DNA from: Lachnospiraceae bacterium
GTDB lineage: Bacteria; Bacillota; Clostridia; Lachnospirales; Lachnospiraceae
Length of the DNA: 46,634 nt
Assembly: GCA_017472605.1 (NCBI GenBank)
Contig: JAFUPV010000066.1
Span: forward strand, 1 to 46,634
Direction of reading: 5' to 3'
Position numbers and translations under genes: made by a program. A model generated the notes under the pieces. It did no database searches, had not been told where the DNA came from, and saw nothing but the letters and a program-made list of their open reading frames with translations. This document shows, piece by piece, positions 46,373-46,634 of the stretch (positions are counted from its first letter, which is position 1; each line of letters opens with the position of its first letter).

Positions 46373-46634
46373 TTGGCTGGAAGAGAATATCCGTTGGAGA
46401 GAACCAGAAATATTGGTATCATGGCTCATATCGATGCTGGTAAGACCACATTGACCGAGCGTATCCTTTATTACACTGGTGTTAACTATAAAATTGGTAA
46501 TACTCACGAAGGAAATGCTACCATGGACTGGATGGCTCAGGAGCAGGAGAGATGTATTACCATCACATCCGCAGCTACAACCTGTCACTGGACTCATCAG
46601 GAGCAGGCAAAGACTCCGGCAGATGCTCCGGAGT
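46373..46634 (+). CDS. fusA: Elongation factor G, 3'-truncated by window end
   Basis: GTPase that moves tRNAs during translation. TTG start at 46373, 7 nt after AAGGAGGATA (the usual [20 protein letters not shown] follows). The P-loop is AHIDAGKTT. Only 87 codons are in the window. In switch I the sequence reads [14 protein letters not shown]; the position after Arg is Gly in almost all EF-G, here a TGT Cys codon. Gene order rpsL-rpsG-fusA is the standard str operon. Confidence 0.96.
   Translation, partial: MAGREYPLERTRNIGIMAHIDAGKTTLTERILYYTGVNYKIGNTHEGNATMDWMAQEQERCITITSAATTCHWTHQEQAKTPADAPE

Overview
The window is chromosomal DNA from a low-to-moderate G+C, spore-forming Gram-positive bacterium of the class Clostridia. 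The gene set and style (SpoIIID, T-box leader, split archaeal-type glutamate synthase, type III glutamine synthetase, RpoB and RpoC with acidic tails, RecD2, LCP protein) fit Lachnospiraceae best. That placement is inferred from gene content and protein style, not from a database search. Most of the window is core metabolism and the transcription/translation machinery. I see no insertion sequence, prophage, CRISPR array or defence island.

Region 1 (1-4.4 kb): the 3' part of a DUF89 phosphatase gene; thrS behind a threonine T-box leader; a doubtful 57-codon ORF; spoIIID on the minus strand with a sigma-E-like promoter; a divergent M55 aminopeptidase gene. Region 2 (4.4-9.9 kb, minus strand): a nitrogen-assimilation operon with three glutamate synthase modules, a short glutamine synthetase and an ANTAR antiterminator. 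The ferredoxin/FMN module is interrupted by an in-frame TAG. Three 46-bp hairpin-forming repeats lie between glnA and the ANTAR gene. Region 3 (9.9-20.6 kb, plus strand): glnN-asnB-purC-pyrG-carA-carB, a cluster that makes and spends glutamine. Regions 2 and 3 diverge from back-to-back promoters, and each leader has a terminator whose 5' arm can instead form a hairpin with hexaloop AAGGGC. This looks like one ANTAR-controlled regulon.

Region 4 (20.6-30.4 kb): a hairpin-rich spacer, then a lone mreB-type gene, recD2, comFC, a histidine kinase/response regulator pair, a HAD phosphatase and an LCP ligase with a long acidic repeat-rich stalk. Region 5 (30.4-34.1 kb): rpmG-secE-nusG-rplK-rplA, then rplJ-rplL behind an L10-type leader. 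Near-identical 28-nt elements, probably L1 sites, precede both rplK and rplA. Region 6 (34.1-37.4 kb): tRNA-Pro(GGG) on the minus strand, deoB and a cardiolipin synthase gene, which separate rplL from rpoB. Region 7 (37.4 kb to end): rpoB-rpoC, then rpsL-rpsG-fusA, with fusA cut by the window end.

RNA-level control recurs throughout: a T-box, two ANTAR-type leaders, an L10 leader with an attenuator, paired L1 sites, and promoters placed inside or at the edge of terminator hairpins before rpoB and rpsL. All structures were read by eye and were not folded computationally.
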